From contig JAIVER010000017.1 in NCBI GenBank assembly GCA_023864145.1, positions 1 through 11,590 on the forward strand: a stretch of 11,590 nt of DNA, read 5' to 3'. Shown here one piece after another: positions 1 through 6,318 of the stretch. Numbering within the stretch: position 1 is the first letter of the stretch; the number at the start of each line of letters is the position of its first letter. Under the pieces are notes generated by a model. The model was not told the DNA's origin. It saw only the letters and a list, made by a program, of their open reading frames with translations, and made no database searches. The DNA is from Thiohalomonas sp. (GTDB taxonomy: Bacteria; Pseudomonadota; Gammaproteobacteria; GRL18). Both the position numbers and the translations under genes were made by a program.

Positions 1-78
1 TTACCGAGCATTGGAAAATCATTAGATTCTCGAATTAATGATAATTTCCAAGTGTTCGATCCTGCATTTTCAAGTTGA
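1..78 (+). CDS. possible C-terminal tail of an upstream gene (partial)
   Basis: One forward frame is open from the first base to a TGA at 76-78 and would encode about 25 residues ending in FQVFDPAFSS. The other two forward frames are interrupted within this stretch. The length is too short to judge coding potential, and I do not recognise the peptide. It may be the end of a gene starting outside the window, or chance. No promoter or terminator is clear between it and bipA. The only structure seen is a weak 6-bp inverted repeat, TGGGTA (80-85) with TACCCA (105-110). Confidence 0.25.
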   Translation, partial: LPSIGKSLDSRINDNFQVFDPAFSS

Positions 79-153
79 TTGGGTATAAACTAACAATGTT
101 CTTACCCAGGTTGAAACTATTTATTAACTATAGCTTATTTTTGGACTTTCACA

Positions 154-1980
154 GTGAAAGATATTAGTAAAATCAGAAATATCGCCATCATCGCGCACGT
201 TGACCATGGCAAAACCACGCTCGTTGATGAGCTGCTGAAACAATCCGGTACTTTTGATGACCGTCAGGAATTAACTGAACGGATGATGGATTCTAACGAT
301 CTGGAAAAAGAACGCGGCATCACGATTTTATCCAAAAATACAGCTATTGAGTGGAATGACTACCATATTAATATTGTAGATACACCGGGACACGCTGATT
401 TTGGTGGTGAAGTTGAGCGGGTACTGTCTATGGTAGACTGTGTTTGTCTATTAGTTGACGCAGTTGAAGGCCCTATGCCACAAACCCGTTTTGTGACACA
501 AAAAGCATTTGAATTAGGCTTAAATCCCATTGTTGTGGTCAATAAAATTGATCGTGACGGCGGTCGTCCTGACTGGGTAATTGACCAGACTTTTGATCTG
601 TTTGACCGTTTGGGCGGCAATGATGAGCAGCTTGATTTCCCCATCGTATATGCCTCAGCTATTAATGGTTATGCCTCACTTGAAGATGATGTACGTGAAG
701 GCGATATGACACCTTTATTTCAAACCATAGTTGATAAAGTCTCACCACCGGATGTCGATATTAATGCACCATTTCAGATGCAGGTTATTAGCCTGGACTA
801 TAATAGCTATATAGGAGTTATTGGTATTGGCCGTATCAAGCAGGGTATCATTAAAGCCAATACACCGGTGGTCATGATTGATCATGAGGGTAAAGAACGT
901 AAAGGCCGTATGTTGAAGCTGTTTGGTTTCAAAGGACTGGAAAGAATTGAAGTAAAAGAAGCTCAGGCGGGTGATATTATTGCATTTTGTGGTATTGACG
1001 GTCTTAATATCTCAGATACCCTATGTGATCCTGATTCAGTGGAAGGATTGCCTGCATTGAAAGTTGATGAACCAACGGTCACCATGACCTTTCAGGTAAA
1101 CAACTCACCTTTTGCCGGACGTGAAGGCAAATTTGTCACCTCTCGCCAGATTAAAGATCGATTAGAAAAAGAACTGCTGCATAATGTAGCCCTTCGAGTT
1201 GAACAGACAGAAGATCCTGACAAGTTTAAAGTTTCCGGTCGTGGTGAACTGCATCTGGGTATTCTGATTGAAAATATGCGCCGTGAAGGTTTTGAGCTGG
1301 GTGTTTCCAGACCAGAAGTAATCACCAAAGAAATTGATGGTGTTATGAGCGAACCATTTGAAGAAGTGATGCTGGATGTGGAAGAGCAGCATCAGGGCGC
1401 CATCATGAAAAAAATGGGTGAAGTTAAGGGAGAACTGACCAATATGCTTCCTGAGGGTAAAGGCCGGGTAAGACTGGAATATATTGTCCCATCAAGGGGA
1501 TTGATTGCTTTTCAGACTGAATTTATGACACAAACATCGGGCAGCGCCTTGTTTTATCATAACTATTCTCATTATGGCCCTATGATTGCGGGTGATTTTG
1601 CTAAACGTGACAAAGGTGTTCTGATCAGTAATGCTCAGGGGGCTTCCGTTGCTTTTGGTTTGTTTAATCTGCAGGAGCGTGGTCGTCTCTTTATTGGTAG
1701 TGGTGTTGATATCTATGAAGGTATGATTATTGGTATTCATTCACGCAGTAATGACCTGGTGGTTAACGCATTAAAAGCCAAGCAATTAACCAATGTACGT
1801 GCCTCTGGAACAGATGAAGCAGTGACTTTGACAACACCTATTAAGATGCCTCTGGAGCAGGCTCTGGAATTCATTGATGAAGATGAATTAGTTGAAGTGA
1901 CGCCAGAAAGTGTGCGAATTCGTAAGCGTTTATTGACTGAAAATGCACGTAAACGTGCATCACGTCCGAAAAAAGCATAA
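154..1980 (+). CDS. bipA: ribosome-associated translational GTPase BipA/TypA
   Basis: BipA/TypA is a cytoplasmic translational GTPase of the EF-G/LepA superfamily. It binds 70S ribosomes and is needed for 50S assembly and growth under cold or stress. At 608 residues it matches the usual length of about 607. G-domain motifs are complete: G1 AHVDHGKT (14-21), G2 RGITI (54-58), G3 DTPGH (76-80), G4 NKID (130-133). BipA-typical stretches follow, including [18 protein letters not shown] near 365-382 and [13 protein letters not shown] near 450-460, and the C-terminal region is lysine/arginine-rich. The start is GTG at 154, since the protein begins like other BipA proteins ([17 protein letters not shown]). 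The Shine-Dalgarno is poor (GGA at 143-145). A possible promoter is TTGAAA (111-116) with TTATTT 18 bp downstream, but it is weak. The gene stands alone, followed by a hairpin spacer. Confidence 0.97.
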   Translation: MKDISKIRNIAIIAHVDHGKTTLVDELLKQSGTFDDRQELTERMMDSNDLEKERGITILSKNTAIEWNDYHINIVDTPGHADFGGEVERVLSMVDCVCLLVDAVEGPMPQTRFVTQKAFELGLNPIVVVNKIDRDGGRPDWVIDQTFDLFDRLGGNDEQLDFPIVYASAINGYASLEDDVREGDMTPLFQTIVDKVSPPDVDINAPFQMQVISLDYNSYIGVIGIGRIKQGIIKANTPVVMIDHEGKERKGRMLKLFGFKGLERIEVKEAQAGDIIAFCGIDGLNISDTLCDPDSVEGLPALKVDEPTVTMTFQVNNSPFAGREGKFVTSRQIKDRLEKELLHNVALRVEQTEDPDKFKVSGRGELHLGILIENMRREGFELGVSRPEVITKEIDGVMSEPFEEVMLDVEEQHQGAIMKKMGEVKGELTNMLPEGKGRVRLEYIVPSRGLIAFQTEFMTQTSGSALFYHNYSHYGPMIAGDFAKRDKGVLISNAQGASVAFGLFNLQERGRLFIGSGVDIYEGMIIGIHSRSNDLVVNALKAKQLTNVRASGTDEAVTLTTPIKMPLEQALEFIDEDELVEVTPESVRIRKRLLTENARKRASRPKKA

Positions 1981-1987
1981 TTCTGCT

Positions 1988-2023
1988 AATGGCTTACGTT
2001 TTATTGTTAAATTGTAAGCCATT
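1988..2023. terminator. hairpin after bipA, possible terminator
   Basis: AATGGCTTAC (1988-1997) and GTAAGCCATT (2014-2023) form a perfect 10-bp stem with a 16-nt AT-rich loop, 8 bases after the bipA stop. No T-run follows on the plus strand, so it is not a canonical intrinsic terminator. It could stabilise the mRNA end or work with Rho. Confidence 0.4.
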
Positions 2024-2172
2024 GATTGTAACCTGTAAATTTCTCTCCTTAATAGAGCTCTTTAGAAACATAACTCTTTTTTCTGTTTCTTCGGTAAATA
2101 CTCATTGCGTATTATTAAAAAAGCATCTACTCTAAGAACATAATAAAACAAAGAGTTTACCGGAGAAAACTT

Positions 2173-2613
2173 ATGAAAAACCTGAAAAATACACTTATTC
2201 TGTCTTTAGCATTCTTCTTTTTAATAATAGGAACTGTTTCCCAGGCAGAAAATGCCAAAGAATATGCCGATCATATTGTTTATTACAATGCCTTTCTTAC
2301 TGATTCACTACCTCCTCAGATGACCAAACAATATGCTCTGAAGCGTAGTAAAAATTACGCCATGATCAATATTTCAGTGATGGAAAAAGGTGCTGCCGTA
2401 CCAACAGGGGTCAAATCTCAAGTGACTGGCCAATTAAAAAATCTAATGGGCCAGACCAGAGCACTGGAGTTTAGAGAAATTAAAGAAGGGCAGGCTGTTT
2501 ATTATATTGCCCAAATTGGTGTGCAGAGCAAAGAAGTGGTCAATTTTTCTATTGATATAAAACCAGAAAGCAGTAAAGAAAAATATGAAATTAAATTCAG
2601 TAAAAAATTCTAA
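2173..2613 (+). CDS. DUF4426 family periplasmic protein
   Basis: This is a 146-residue exported protein of unknown function. Residues 1-25 form a signal peptide: two lysines, a hydrophobic core (LILSLAFFFLIIG), and a likely signal peptidase I site after VSQA. The mature part carries the pattern I recall for DUF4426 of gammaproteobacteria: YNAF near 35-38, then ALKRSKNYAMINISV, LEFREIKEGQAVYYIAQ, and a C-terminal run of alternating polar and hydrophobic residues suggesting beta strands. Family members are often near metX/metW or rdgB, but not here. The ATG at 2173 has a good ribosome site (CCGGAGA at 2160-2166). Its TAA (2611-2613) lies inside the stop region of the opposing gene, so the two converge with a 4-bp overlap and no terminator between them. 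Confidence 0.85.
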   Translation: MKNLKNTLILSLAFFFLIIGTVSQAENAKEYADHIVYYNAFLTDSLPPQMTKQYALKRSKNYAMINISVMEKGAAVPTGVKSQVTGQLKNLMGQTRALEFREIKEGQAVYYIAQIGVQSKEVVNFSIDIKPESSKEKYEIKFSKKF

Positions 2614-3347
2614 GCCTGCATACGTATACTGAGATTAAACAGAGAAAAGATACCGAATGCAATAATGATCCCGCCAGCTAAACCCCTTACCCAGTTTTTT
2701 CGAATAAAACTGGACAGGCTGGTGGCAAACACGCCCATTGTCAGCAATAAAGGCAAGGTGCCTAAACCAAAGCTGAGCATTAATAAGCCTCCCTCAATTG
2801 CATTGCCTGTAGAGATAGCCCAGATTAAGATGGTATAGACTAAACCGCAAGGTAGCCAACCCCATAATGTGCCTAAAATAAATGTCTGAGATGGTGATTT
2901 AACTGGAATAAACTGACGACTGATAGGCTCAATTCGCTTCCAGATCATGCCGCCGGCTTTTTCTATCGCTCGTAAGCCGAACCACCAGCCGCCAATATAT
3001 AAACCCAAGGCAATCATAAAGACGGCGGCAAATATTTGTAAAATGAATTGTAAATTATTTAAAATTGGCAAATTAGAGGCCAGCATGCTGATGCCGCCAA
3101 CGAGTAGTCCCGCTATAGTATAGCTGAATAAGCGCCCGCCATTATAAGCCAGAATATAGGGAAATAGATTTTTTGAAGATTTAGTCGAAGCCGCATGTTT
3201 GCCTGGAGAGTTGGCAGGGATAGCTTCATTATCCTGCTTGATGCCGAATGTCAAAGCGCCGACAATGCCGCCGCACATACCCAGACAATGAATACCACCG
3301 AATAAACCGGCAAAAAAAGCAGTAACATAGGAGATTTCAACTGGCAT
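2610..3347 (-). CDS. TauE/SafE-like (DsbD_2-type) six-TM membrane protein, probable metal or cytochrome biogenesis factor
   Basis: A 245-residue integral inner-membrane protein. Hydrophobic segments lie near 7-30, 63-90, 98-120, 155-180, 185-207 and 220-240, about six helices. Helix 1 holds HCLGMCGG (20-27), with His20, Cys21, Met24 and Cys25. Helix 4 holds LPCGLVY (165-171). This pair of Cys motifs is the signature of the cytochrome c biogenesis/DsbD_2 family, commonly annotated 'sulfite exporter TauE/SafE family protein'. In gammaproteobacteria, relatives often lie beside ccoGHIS and are thought to serve copper supply or cbb3 oxidase maturation; that role is inference here, since no cco gene is in view. 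The Cys/Met/His set suits copper or thiol chemistry. The ATG at 3347 is the only usable start, because an in-frame stop lies just upstream. The gene starts 37 bp after the nuclease gene on the same strand, so they may be co-transcribed. Confidence 0.82.
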   Translation of the reverse strand: MPVEISYVTAFFAGLFGGIHCLGMCGGIVGALTFGIKQDNEAIPANSPGKHAASTKSSKNLFPYILAYNGGRLFSYTIAGLLVGGISMLASNLPILNNLQFILQIFAAVFMIALGLYIGGWWFGLRAIEKAGGMIWKRIEPISRQFIPVKSPSQTFILGTLWGWLPCGLVYTILIWAISTGNAIEGGLLMLSFGLGTLPLLLTMGVFATSLSSFIRKNWVRGLAGGIIIAFGIFSLFNLSIRMQA

Positions 3348-3384
3348 ACAAGGTACTCATAAGATATTCCTGTCGGGGTAATAG

Positions 3385-4161
3385 TTAAAGATCTCTATTG
3401 TAAGTCATAAGTAAAGGGGCGTGATCGGAAAAACGCTGATCTTTATAAATTGAGGCAGATTCTAATAAGGGAACAAGTGACGGAGAAATGACCTGATAAT
3501 CAATGCGCCATCCGGTATTATTTGCCCATGCCTGTCCACGATTTGACCACCAGGTATATTGCTCAGCTTCTTTATTAAGCACACGAAAGCCATCGCATAG
3601 TCCTATTTCATCACCAAAAAGCCTATCTAACCAGGCACGTTCTTCGGCTAAACAACCGGAACGTTTTTTATTACCATTAAAGTTTTTAATATCAATTCTT
3701 TTATGCACAATATTCCAGTCACCGCAAACAATGTACTGGCGTTCGCTTTGAGCCATTTTTTTAAGTATGGGTGTTAATTGCTCCAGAAATTCCATTTTTA
3801 ATAATTGGCGCTCATCCTGGGAAGATCCGGAAGGCAAATAAAGTGAAGCAATGCTTAAATCACCAAAGTCTGCCTGAATATAACGTCCTTCCGTATCGGC
3901 AACGTCCCAACCCAGGCCGGAGGTAATAAAATCAGGCTCTTTTTTTGAATAAATAGCCGTACCGCTATAGCCTTTTTTCTGCGCATCAAAGAAATACTTA
4001 AAATAGCCGGCAGGGGAAAAAACAGGGGCATCTAACTGATCAAGCTGCGCTTTAGTTTCTTGAATACAAACCACATCAGGAGATTCTTTGAGCATCCATT
4101 CAAAAAAACCTTTTTTTACAGCAGCACGTATACCATTTAGATTAGCAGAAATGATTTTCAT
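3385..4161 (-). CDS. xth: exodeoxyribonuclease III / AP endonuclease (ExoIII family, at the crc locus position)
   Basis: A cytoplasmic DNA-repair nuclease of the Mg2+-dependent endonuclease/exonuclease/phosphatase fold. It would cleave DNA at abasic sites and remove 3' blocking groups. The chosen start (MKIISANLNGIRAA) is ATG at 4161 with AAGGG a few bases upstream, giving 258 residues. The frame is open back to 4260, but the extra 33 residues are unlike the family and contain a candidate promoter. Catalytic motifs are all visible: NLNGIRAA (about 7-14), IQETKAQ with the metal-binding Glu, GYSGTAIYSK, the LYLPSG loop, CGDWNI with Asp and Asn, a tryptophan-rich TWWSNR, WRIDY, and the final SDHAPL with Asp-His. 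It is divergent from pyrE, exactly as crc is in Pseudomonas. Crc is a catalytically dead ExoIII relative; this copy keeps the residues Crc has lost. Confidence 0.92.
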   Translation of the reverse strand: MKIISANLNGIRAAVKKGFFEWMLKESPDVVCIQETKAQLDQLDAPVFSPAGYFKYFFDAQKKGYSGTAIYSKKEPDFITSGLGWDVADTEGRYIQADFGDLSIASLYLPSGSSQDERQLLKMEFLEQLTPILKKMAQSERQYIVCGDWNIVHKRIDIKNFNGNKKRSGCLAEERAWLDRLFGDEIGLCDGFRVLNKEAEQYTWWSNRGQAWANNTGWRIDYQVISPSLVPLLESASIYKDQRFSDHAPLLMTYNRDL

Positions 4162-4359
4162 AATACCCTTTATTGCCGTCTTTTGCTGGTAAATCGGCTT
4201 TGTAATTCTTGTTCGCAACGCAAAAATCGCTATTATAACTGAATCTGAGGTATAATTCATTCACTCTTAGAATCGTTTATAAGAATTTCCTTAAATAAAT
4301 TTTAACTACTGGCTCAATAGTAGTAATTTTGAAACTGTTTTAGAAAAAAAGGTAAAAAA
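4162..4359. promoter_or_regulatory. divergent promoter region between xth and pyrE
   Basis: On the minus strand a perfect TATAAT lies at 4237-4232, about 70 bp before the xth start, with only a weak -35. On the plus strand TTGTTC (4209-4214) is 16 bp from TATTAT (4231-4236), and a second TATAAT lies at 4251-4256 without a good -35. The two -10 boxes overlap on opposite strands, so the promoters could compete. The pyrE leader contains a small stem, CTACT/AGTAG, around 4305-4322, followed by TTTT. A Shine-Dalgarno AAAGG lies near 4348-4352. No pyrE attenuator like that of enteric rph-pyrE is evident. Confidence 0.4.
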
Positions 4360-5001
4360 ATGCAAGATTATCAACGTGCCTTTATTGAATTTGCCATCAA
4401 CAAAGGAGTGCTTCGTTTTGGTGAGTTTACCCTGAAATCCGGGCGCATCAGCCCTTATTTTTTTAATAGCGGTTTATTTGATACAGGAGGCTCTTTAGCG
4501 AAACTAGGGCGTTTTTATGCCAGTGCATTAATAGCCAGTGAAATTGAATTTGATATGCTGTTTGGCCCGGCTTACAAAGGTATTCCTCTGGCTTCAACCT
4601 GTTCGATTGCTCTGGCAGATGAGCATGGACGAGACTTGCCTTATAGTTTTAATCGCAAAGAAGCTAAAGATCATGGAGAAGGGGGTACGATTGTCGGCTC
4701 TGCACTGAAAAATAAAGTGATGATTATTGATGATGTCATTTCTGCCGGTACCTCGGTTCGCGAATCCATTGAGCTGATTAATCAGGGAGGGGCAACTTTA
4801 GCGGGTGTGGTTATTGCCCTTGATCGTCAGGAATTAGGTAAGGGTGATGTTTCGGCAATTGCTGAAATTGAAAAAAATTACGCTATGCCTGTCACCAGCA
4901 TTATTAAACTGGAACATCTGATTTCATTCCTGCAGGGCAACACTGAGCTGGCACAATATTATGACAAAATTCAGGCTTATCGTGATCGCTATGGTGCTTA
5001 G
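4360..5001 (+). CDS. pyrE: orotate phosphoribosyltransferase
   Basis: PyrE catalyses orotate + PRPP to orotidine 5'-monophosphate + PPi, the fifth step of UMP synthesis, as a cytoplasmic homodimer. The 213 residues equal the length of the E. coli enzyme. Visible motifs: the N-terminal orotate region [16 protein letters not shown] (23-38), [11 protein letters not shown] (68-78), [15 protein letters not shown] (95-109) with the flexible catalytic loop, and the PRPP-binding motif [13 protein letters not shown] (120-132) with adjacent acidic residues. The ATG at 4360 follows an AAAGG ribosome site. The stop is TAG at 4999-5001, and its last G is the first base of an inserted MITE. Removing the insertion restores TAA with the same protein end, so the gene is intact. 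No native terminator remains between pyrE and the insertion. Confidence 0.97.
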   Translation: MQDYQRAFIEFAINKGVLRFGEFTLKSGRISPYFFNSGLFDTGGSLAKLGRFYASALIASEIEFDMLFGPAYKGIPLASTCSIALADEHGRDLPYSFNRKEAKDHGEGGTIVGSALKNKVMIIDDVISAGTSVRESIELINQGGATLAGVVIALDRQELGKGDVSAIAEIEKNYAMPVTSIIKLEHLISFLQGNTELAQYYDKIQAYRDRYGA

Positions 5002-5160
5002 GGCCTTGGAAATAATAAATTTTCCAAGTTTTACGTCGCTATTTTATTCAGATTCAAGGCGTGATAAAGGGCGCATAGTTAGCCTACGCAACCTTTATCA
5101 CGACACAGAAGCTGGATAAAAGGGCAATTAAAACTGGAGCATTTATTATTTCCAAGGCCC
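5001..5160. mobile_element. MITE-like 160-bp near-palindromic element with 20-bp perfect terminal inverted repeats
   Basis: The left end GGGCCTTGGAAATAATAAAT (5001-5020) is the exact reverse complement of the right end (5141-5160). The element is flanked by TTA on both sides (4998-5000 and 5161-5163), a 3-bp target duplication of the TNA type known for some IS5-family subgroups; that assignment is inference. Inside, CGTGATAAAGG (5060-5070) pairs perfectly with 5092-5102, and the arms between pair imperfectly (AGTTTTA... against TAAAACT). All pairings share one centre near 5081, so the whole unit is one long imperfect palindrome. It has no coding capacity and must rely on a transposase elsewhere. 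It lies between the converging 3' ends of pyrE and the START-domain pseudogene and may act as a bidirectional RNA hairpin. Confidence 0.87.
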
Positions 5161-5184
5161 TTAAACTTGGAATAATGATAATAA

Positions 5185-5901
5185 TTACTCAATACCAACC
5201 AGATCGATTATAGCTCCTTGTGCATCAAGCACTAATCTGGCTTTTTGATATTTGTGGTTAAAGACCTTTTTTCGTAAGCCCTGTAAGGTATGATAGGGCA
5301 TCGCCTTAATTAATTAATTGATTGACCAGCCACAGGGGTAAATTACCACCAGGATTGGTATGATGCGTCCAGGTGACTCTGGTGATGTTATGTGCAACTG
5401 GCTTTAATAAATATTCTCCATGAGAGTGCTCAACTCTCATAAGTGATGATTTTGAGATAAGAGAACATGCTTTTCATTTTGTTGGCAAAATTCGGGAATA
5501 GCCTCCATTTGAATGCGAACCTCACCTGTTTGAGGGGAACGGGAAATCCTGGAATGAAAAATAAATTCACGATTGTGAGCCGGAAATGCTAATTGATGAA
5601 CTTGATAATAATAACTTTCTGAAAATGATTTTCTAAAAAGTAATAGTGGATTTTTACAGCGGTGAACCCAGTCAGTACCGGCGTCAACATCCACAATAAC
5701 GGCGGGTAGGCTATCCACAGAAGAATTAATATGGATTATGCCCTTAAACGATTTAATATCGTCAGCCCAGAATTCTTTTAAATAAACCTGAATGCCGTCC
5801 TCATCCCTGAGCATTTCCCAGTCATATTGTGAGCTTGCAAATGTTTCAAATGTGAACAGAAACATGATAAGCAATAACATTAATTTGAATTTTGTTCTCA
5901 T
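5185..5901 (-). pseudogene. START-domain (StAR-like lipid-binding) exported protein, broken by two frameshifts
   Basis: The intact first part starts at ATG 5901 (AGGGTG ribosome site) and runs to a premature TGA at 5437, 154 residues. Residues 1-23 are a signal peptide ending TFAS. The rest resembles bacterial START-domain proteins: WEMLRDEDGIQVYLKE, then FKGIIHINSSVDSLPAVI, DWVHRC and HNREFIFHSR. The missing C-terminus is still present in other frames: VEHSHGEYLLKPVAHNITRV and TWTHHTNPGGNLPLWLVNQL follow in the next frame. Then, after an AATT-repeat slip, KAMPYHTLQGLRKKVFNH leads to a stop at 5185. Adding one A to the four-A run near 5451-5454 and removing one AATT near 5303-5316 rebuilds a protein of about 237 residues. 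The ligand is unknown. The gene ends 24 bp from the MITE. A sequencing error could explain the A-run change but not easily the AATT duplication. Confidence 0.85.
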
Positions 5902-5960
5902 CAGAACACCCTGAAATCACTGGGCACAATGAAATTTACGTTTTCTAATTATTCGCTTAT

Positions 5961-5988
5961 ATTATAAAAAAAGGAATAGTTTTGTCAT
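5961..5988 (-). promoter_or_regulatory. candidate promoter for the START-domain pseudogene
   Basis: Read on the minus strand, ATGACA (5988-5983, 5 of 6 to consensus) is followed after 16 bp by a perfect TATAAT (5966-5961). Transcription would start about 50-55 bp before the start codon at 5901. This is the best sigma70-like match in the spacer. Confidence 0.5.
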
Positions 5989-6016
5989 TGACAGGTATCA
6001 GAGAAACTGCTTATTT
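5988..6016 (+). promoter_or_regulatory. candidate upstream promoter for fusA, sharing a -35 palindrome with the divergent gene
   Basis: A perfect TTGACA (5988-5993) is followed after 17 bp by TTATTT (6011-6016), which is preceded by TGC as in extended -10 promoters. The -10 itself is poor. The transcript would carry a leader of nearly 290 bases before fusA. Confidence 0.35.
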
Positions 6017-6045
6017 ATGGAATTTAAGCGAATAGTTTCCCTTAT

Positions 6046-6318
6046 TTAAATAAAAATTAGTAATAAAACATTATTTTTGTTGATGTTTAGCCATAAAATC
6101 ACTAAAATCGCAGGTAATTTTCTATGCATCTCAGCATCCGGCCAGAATTTTATAGCAATATCTGTGTCTGCTGAAGCTATTTTTCCGTCTGTTTTTAAAG
6201 ATTTTAAACACCAATGAAATAACTTGGTGCCGATATTTTTTTCGCTATCAGAAAGTGAAACAAAAGCACGTTTTATATCAATTAACCAGAGTTTAAGCAG
6301 AGTAATATTATGGCTGAT
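6046..6318 (-). other. spacer 5902-6309: promoter elements and a start-less 90-codon open frame, no functional gene
   Basis: The 408-bp spacer before fusA holds the divergent promoter elements listed separately and no convincing gene. One minus-strand frame is open for 90 codons (6318-6046) and reads like protein in places (KNIGTKLFHWCLKS, DTDIAIKFWPDAEMHRKLP). It has no ATG, GTG or TTG near its upstream end and overlaps the fusA start antisense. It may be the remnant of a lost gene or chance. A plus-strand frame of 44 codons (6083-6217) also lacks a ribosome site. I recognise neither. Confidence 0.25.
6080..6108 (+). promoter_or_regulatory. candidate proximal promoter for fusA
   Basis: TTGATG (6080-6085, 4 of 6) is followed after exactly 17 bp by TAAAAT (6103-6108, 5 of 6). 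The start site would be near 6115, giving a leader of about 195 bases. It matches consensus at the -10 better than the upstream candidate at 5988-6016. Confidence 0.4.

Larger units (their letters stand above)
5950..6034. repeat. inverted repeat pair TATTCGCTTA / TAAGCGAATA
   Basis: A 10-bp perfect inverted repeat (5950-5959 and 6025-6034) lies 65 bp apart, and three further matching bases (ATT) follow one mismatch on the inner side. A 9-bp direct repeat, GAATAGTTT, also occurs here (5974-5982 and 6030-6038). The repeats bracket the divergent promoter elements of the START pseudogene and the fusA region. They could be operator half-sites or the ends of a very small degraded element. Confidence 0.5.

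Noticed and set aside
360..1740. Minus-strand open frames inside bipA, and similar ones inside fusA2 (6282-7646)
   Set aside because: They are antisense shadows of strongly conserved GTPase genes, with low-complexity serine/arginine-rich translations and no family resemblance.
5001..5160. The hairpin element as a CRISPR unit, attenuator or riboswitch
   Set aside because: It occurs once, has target-site duplications and perfect terminal repeats, and lies downstream rather than upstream of a start codon. Mobile-element features explain it.
6083..6217. 44-codon plus-strand frame in the fusA2 leader as a leader peptide
   Set aside because: It has no Shine-Dalgarno, and its ATG overlaps the -35 of a candidate promoter, so it could be made only from the more distal promoter.
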